This document shows positions 61,276 through 64,000 of a stretch of 64,000 nt of DNA, in pieces. The notes beneath the pieces were generated by a model that was given only the letters and a program-made list of their open reading frames with translations, searched no databases and was not told the origin of the DNA. The translations under genes were made by a program, and so were the position numbers. The stretch comes from Flagellimonas yonaguniensis (GTDB lineage Bacteria; Bacteroidota; Bacteroidia; Flavobacteriales; Flavobacteriaceae). The DNA is taken from NCBI RefSeq assembly GCF_029193885.1, contig NZ_JARFVB010000007.1, positions 62,001 to 126,000 on the forward strand. Direction: 5' to 3'. How positions within the stretch are numbered: position 1 is the first letter of the stretch; every line of letters starts with the position of its first letter.

Positions 61276-61890
61276 TTGAAAAAAATATTCAAGTTTCGAA
61301 TTGCACTGGAAGGGACCTCCCCAATAATATGGCGTGAATTTTTGGTCCCATCCGACACCACGTTTTACAGGCTCCACCACATCGTTCAAATTGTAATGGG
61401 GTGGGAGAACTATCACCTGTACGAATTCACCATGGACAGCTATCGTATTGGTCAACAATTTGAGGACGATGGCTTTAATGGCCCCAATGAGATCATCGAT
61501 TCGAAGACCATAACAATTGGAGATGTGCTTCAGGCCAAGGGTCAGAAACTGGAATATTTGTATGATTTCGGGGACTACTGGCAACATTCCCTGACCTTGG
61601 AGATGATAATAGATGACCTTACAATCCCCTTTCCCGTTTGTTGTGATGGAGCTTTGAACTGCCCTCCAGAAGATGTTGGCAGCATACCGGGTTTCTATGA
61701 TTTTCTAAAGATCATGGATAAACCCAGGCATCCGGAACACAAGGAAACAAAAGCTTGGGTAAACAGCAAACTTGTCGCTCTAGATGGCAGATATGATCCC
61801 CAAAAATTCCCCATGGAAAGGGTAAATCAGGGCTTGCTCAATCTGGATAATTATATCAAGGATTGGGAGAAGGAGGCCAACCAAAAATAA
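61276..61890 (+). CDS. pRiA4b ORF-3 family protein
   Basis: The 204-residue protein starts at a TTG codon with KKIFKFRIALEGTSPIIWRE. It continues FYRLHHIVQIVMGWENYHLY, EYLYDFGDYWQHSLTLEMI and PEDVGSIPGFYDFLKIMDKP, the conserved blocks of the plasmid pRiA4b ORF-3 (PRiA4_ORF3) family. Members occur on plasmids and other mobile DNA; the function is unknown. The 207-base gap upstream separates it from the SRAP gene. I see no partner gene. Confidence 0.8.
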   Translation: MKKIFKFRIALEGTSPIIWREFLVPSDTTFYRLHHIVQIVMGWENYHLYEFTMDSYRIGQQFEDDGFNGPNEIIDSKTITIGDVLQAKGQKLEYLYDFGDYWQHSLTLEMIIDDLTIPFPVCCDGALNCPPEDVGSIPGFYDFLKIMDKPRHPEHKETKAWVNSKLVALDGRYDPQKFPMERVNQGLLNLDNYIKDWEKEANQK

Positions 61891-61935
61891 AGGGTTGAAA
61901 AGAGGTCGGTGTTAATACACTAAATACATTTTATT

Positions 61936-62550
61936 ATGACTAGAAAATTATCAGTATCACTTATTGTTTTATGCTTTGTTTCCTGCGCAGGGGGAAAATA
62001 CAATTATCTCTTCGATACAGGTAAGCAGTTGGATTTTAGCCAAGGTAAATGGATACTCAACCGGACGGAGTCCAACTCACGTATATTTGATAGCGAGCTA
62101 TATAGGGCGTCCTTTGAAGGTTTTAAAGACATTATTGGTGATTCCTTGTTTGATTTAAATTCTATTAGGGCTCACAAAATGGTTCCACCTAAAATTGCTT
62201 TCGAACCTAGCCCCAAAGAGCTTAAGCAAATTGGACAAAGTACGGATTGTGATTATTTAATAAACATTCGTGGAAACATAATAAGCAATGGAGCAGGAAT
62301 TCTATCCTATGACTCCGGGAATGGTTATTATAGTGCCAGCAACCAATCATCCATTTCAATTATAATCTATGAACTTACCAACGGAACCATAATCTCTTCT
62401 TCCCAGGCTTTGGCTAAGGATACTGCGGAAAACTCCCATTTTGACGAGAACACCAATGTACCCACATTTCATAGCAGTGCGGAAACTATGATGGTAAAAG
62501 CAGCAAAAAACCTAATAAAGAAATATGACTCTAATAGACTGGATAGATGA
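61936..62550 (+). CDS. Lipoprotein of unknown function
   Basis: The N-terminus MTRKLSVSLIVLCFVSCAGG is a lipoprotein signal with lipidated Cys17. The 204-residue protein has a middle PPKIAFEPSPKELKQIGQST and DCDYLINIRGNIISNGAGIL, resembling envelope proteins of the TolB-N or LPP-like group, but not clearly enough to name. It follows the pRiA4b ORF-3 gene after 45 bases. Confidence 0.6.
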   Translation: MTRKLSVSLIVLCFVSCAGGKYNYLFDTGKQLDFSQGKWILNRTESNSRIFDSELYRASFEGFKDIIGDSLFDLNSIRAHKMVPPKIAFEPSPKELKQIGQSTDCDYLINIRGNIISNGAGILSYDSGNGYYSASNQSSISIIIYELTNGTIISSSQALAKDTAENSHFDENTNVPTFHSSAETMMVKAAKNLIKKYDSNRLDR

Positions 62551-62968
62551 AAATCCAAATGAACGATGCCTTAACCGAAAGCTTTACTAATTGAGTCAAT
62601 TCCAAAAGAAATAGTTCAAAAGTGTAAGTTCCAAAACTTGGCTAAAGAAATGAATATATACATCAAAAAATACATAGCACAACCAATATTGAAACCAATG
62701 CTTCATTTTGTATCAAAATGATGGAATTTGGAGTTTTGGGAAGCGTCCAAAAGTTAAACTTTGTTAAAAGGTGAGTCATACGGTTCCCCTAAAAAAGGGC
62801 CCTCTGGCAGGCCTTATAAACAGGGGGTTCCGGGAAAAGGTTCTAGTTCCCGTCCACCGAACATTTAATAATTTGACTTTGTTTATTTTTAAATTCTCGC
62901 AATGATCTTTCACTATTCAATTAGTCCAAATCAATCTTGCTATCCCGAAGTGTAATATATAAACCATG
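62551..62968. other. Spacer with a GC-rich hairpin island
   Basis: 418 bases between convergent genes. Most is AT-rich, but 62779-62860 is GC-rich and contains GGGCC and GGCC stretches. It also holds a hairpin CGGGAA (62831-62836) with TTCCCG (62847-62852). It is not a tRNA that I can fold. It may be a terminator region, a small RNA or a relic of an attachment site. Confidence 0.4.
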
Positions 62969-63196
62969 TTAACGGGATAAAAACACCAAAACAGTCAAGC
63001 AAACCGAAATAAGTAGGGTTGTTGAATTGATGGTGCCGTATAACAAATTATGAGCCAATTTCCCTATAAGTTTCATGGAAGGGTCATAATAGTTGTATTG
63101 ATGTTTATCAATCATGAGGTATCTATAAAATCCTCTAATACCTCCCACTATGAAGTGAATCAGAATGAACTTTGCAATCATGGTCTCCATGTCCAT
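62969..63196 (-). CDS. Small membrane protein next to SPFH gene
   Basis: This 75-residue protein has two predicted membrane segments (about 6-20 and 55-73) and the loop MIDKHQYNYYDPSMKLIGKL. It starts nine bases after the stop of the prohibitin-like gene and probably shares its transcript. No family is recognised. Confidence 0.5.
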   Translation of the reverse strand: MDMETMIAKFILIHFIVGGIRGFYRYLMIDKHQYNYYDPSMKLIGKLAHNLLYGTINSTTLLISVCLTVLVFLSR

Positions 63197-63205
63197 ATCC
63201 GAGAA

Positions 63206-64000
63206 TCATTTATCTGTTTTGATAACATCGCCCACACCTATAAAGGGAATGGCACCTGCACCCGTTACCCGGGGCAAGATCCCGTTCCATTTTTCTATGG
63301 CCTTTAGGTTTGCCTCTATTTTCCTGAGTTCGATCAGGTCGGGTGAAATATTCATTTTTTGTAGCCGTAATGCCTCTGCTTCAGCTGTTGCTGCAGCAAT
63401 GGTCTGTTCGGCTTCGACCTTTATCCTGTCCAGGTCCCTTTTGGCCTTCAATGCATTTTGTTCAGCGGTTTGTTTTGCCTCTATGGCATCGGTAAAGGTC
63501 TGGGAAAAACTGAATGAGATGATCGAAAAGGCATCAACCGATATGTTTGATGCGAGCAATCTTGAAGTAAGGGCTTCTTGCATTTCCGAGCTTACCGAAG
63601 GTCTTTTGGTAATCAATTCCTCTGCGGTATACTTGGCCGACACTGCTTTCATAACCTCTTGAATGGCAGGGTCGATGATACGTTCCTTAAATTCCACACC
63701 GATGGTCTGATACACCAAATTGGCTTTATCGGGTATGATATGATAGTTAAGTGCAACGGACAAATCCACATCCTGAAGATCAGAGGATGAGGAAGCGGCA
63801 TCGGTCATGATCTTTTGGATCTTTACATCCATGGGGATCACGGTCTGTACTATGGGTATTTTGAAGTGGATCCCTTCATCCAATACCACGTCCTGTACCG
63901 CTCCAAAATTCTGGACAATACCTCTTTCACCTGCACCGATCTGCACCCATGGTTTAAATAGGAAAAGGAACACCACTAACGCAACACCGATGATCAAACC
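63206..64000 (-). CDS. Prohibitin-like SPFH protein, 5' partial
   Basis: This SPFH/Band 7 protein has an N-terminal membrane segment (IIGVALVVFLFLFKPW), then the SPFH domain (GERGIVQNFGAVQDVVLDEG, IHFKIPIVQTVIPMDVKIQK). A long coiled coil follows (AKQTAEQNALKAKRDLDRIK). The end is IEKWNGILPRVTGAGAIPFI, typical of prohibitin-type members. The frame is open to the window edge and the ATG at 63997 is probably not the real start. Such proteins form ring-like membrane scaffolds. Other roles are not visible. Confidence 0.85.
   Translation of the reverse strand, partial: GLIIGVALVVFLFLFKPWVQIGAGERGIVQNFGAVQDVVLDEGIHFKIPIVQTVIPMDVKIQKIMTDAASSSSDLQDVDLSVALNYHIIPDKANLVYQTIGVEFKERIIDPAIQEVMKAVSAKYTAEELITKRPSVSSEMQEALTSRLLASNISVDAFSIISFSFSQTFTDAIEAKQTAEQNALKAKRDLDRIKVEAEQTIAAATAEAEALRLQKMNISPDLIELRKIEANLKAIEKWNGILPRVTGAGAIPFIGVGDVIKTDK

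Noticed and set aside
1..64000. CRISPR arrays and tRNA or rRNA genes.
   Set aside because: I found no regularly spaced repeats of CRISPR type and no stretch that folds as a tRNA or resembles rRNA.

Overview
The window reads as part of a mobile, conjugative element in a Bacteroidota genome, most likely a marine member of the Flavobacteriaceae. The signs are Bacteroidota-type transfer genes (TraJ/K/M/N), a BfmA/BtgA-type MobA with a DUF5712 MobB relaxase, RteC, a SusC/SusD pair, a DUF6520 peptide, and an IS1182-type insertion sequence. Neither integrase nor attachment site was found, so the element continues beyond at least one edge.

Layout. 1-3.2 kb: plus-strand transfer genes traJ (5' cut by the window edge), traK, traM and traN. 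3.2-13.7 kb: a minus-strand cargo block, more AT-rich than the transfer genes, rich in defence-type nucleases. It holds a CoiA-like nuclease, a tight PLD-RES-HNH operon whose first gene is broken at an A9 run, a frameshifted small lipoprotein gene, an ApeA-like HEPN protein, a PIN-like protein, a DUF6602 protein, a DUF2971 protein and a second CoiA-like nuclease. 13.8-21.7 kb: minus-strand mobilisation and DNA-processing genes (coupling protein, MobB, MobA, probable oriT spacer, RadC-like, DUF6876, SSB, an EEP-fold protein, a DnaC-like ATPase, a winged-helix-like protein, a small HTH protein). Two copies of a 27-bp palindrome lie just upstream.

22.1-30.3 kb: accessory genes. These are an NmrA-like reductase with an AraC regulator, RteC, and a DUF7793-PAS/AraC regulatory pair preceded by tandem 21-bp repeats. 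The same repeats precede a MauE/DoxX - unknown - DUF6520 operon. An IS1182-type element (28537-30260) follows. 30.3-37.0 kb: SusC, SusD and a zinc metalloprotease, presumably a protein- or peptide-utilisation locus. 37.7-43.8 kb: a very AT-rich block of small modules: XRE regulator with a perfect 28-bp palindrome, DUF4365 plus partner, PIN, EVE/PUA-like, and a GHKL ATPase. Folded intergenic elements between them look cassette-like. 43.9-49.6 kb: a four-gene operon with a C5 methyltransferase and an MvaI/BcnI-type restriction enzyme bracketing two other genes. The methyltransferase carries an N-terminal domain resembling the arm-binding domain of tyrosine integrases.

49.8-55.6 kb: a matrixin without a signal peptide, a small membrane protein, a probable outer-membrane protein, a NarL-type two-component system and a lipoprotein. 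56-61 kb: a mutagenesis and DNA-damage cassette (dinB, error-prone dnaE, divergent SRAP gene). The window ends with a pRiA4b ORF-3 family protein, a lipoprotein, a small membrane protein and a prohibitin-like SPFH protein cut by the right edge.

The best candidates for an undescribed system are the PLD-RES-HNH operon (4.1-7.3 kb), the four-gene restriction-modification operon, and the cassette-like modules at 37.7-43.8 kb. All functional assignments come from motif reading and family knowledge; no database search was possible.
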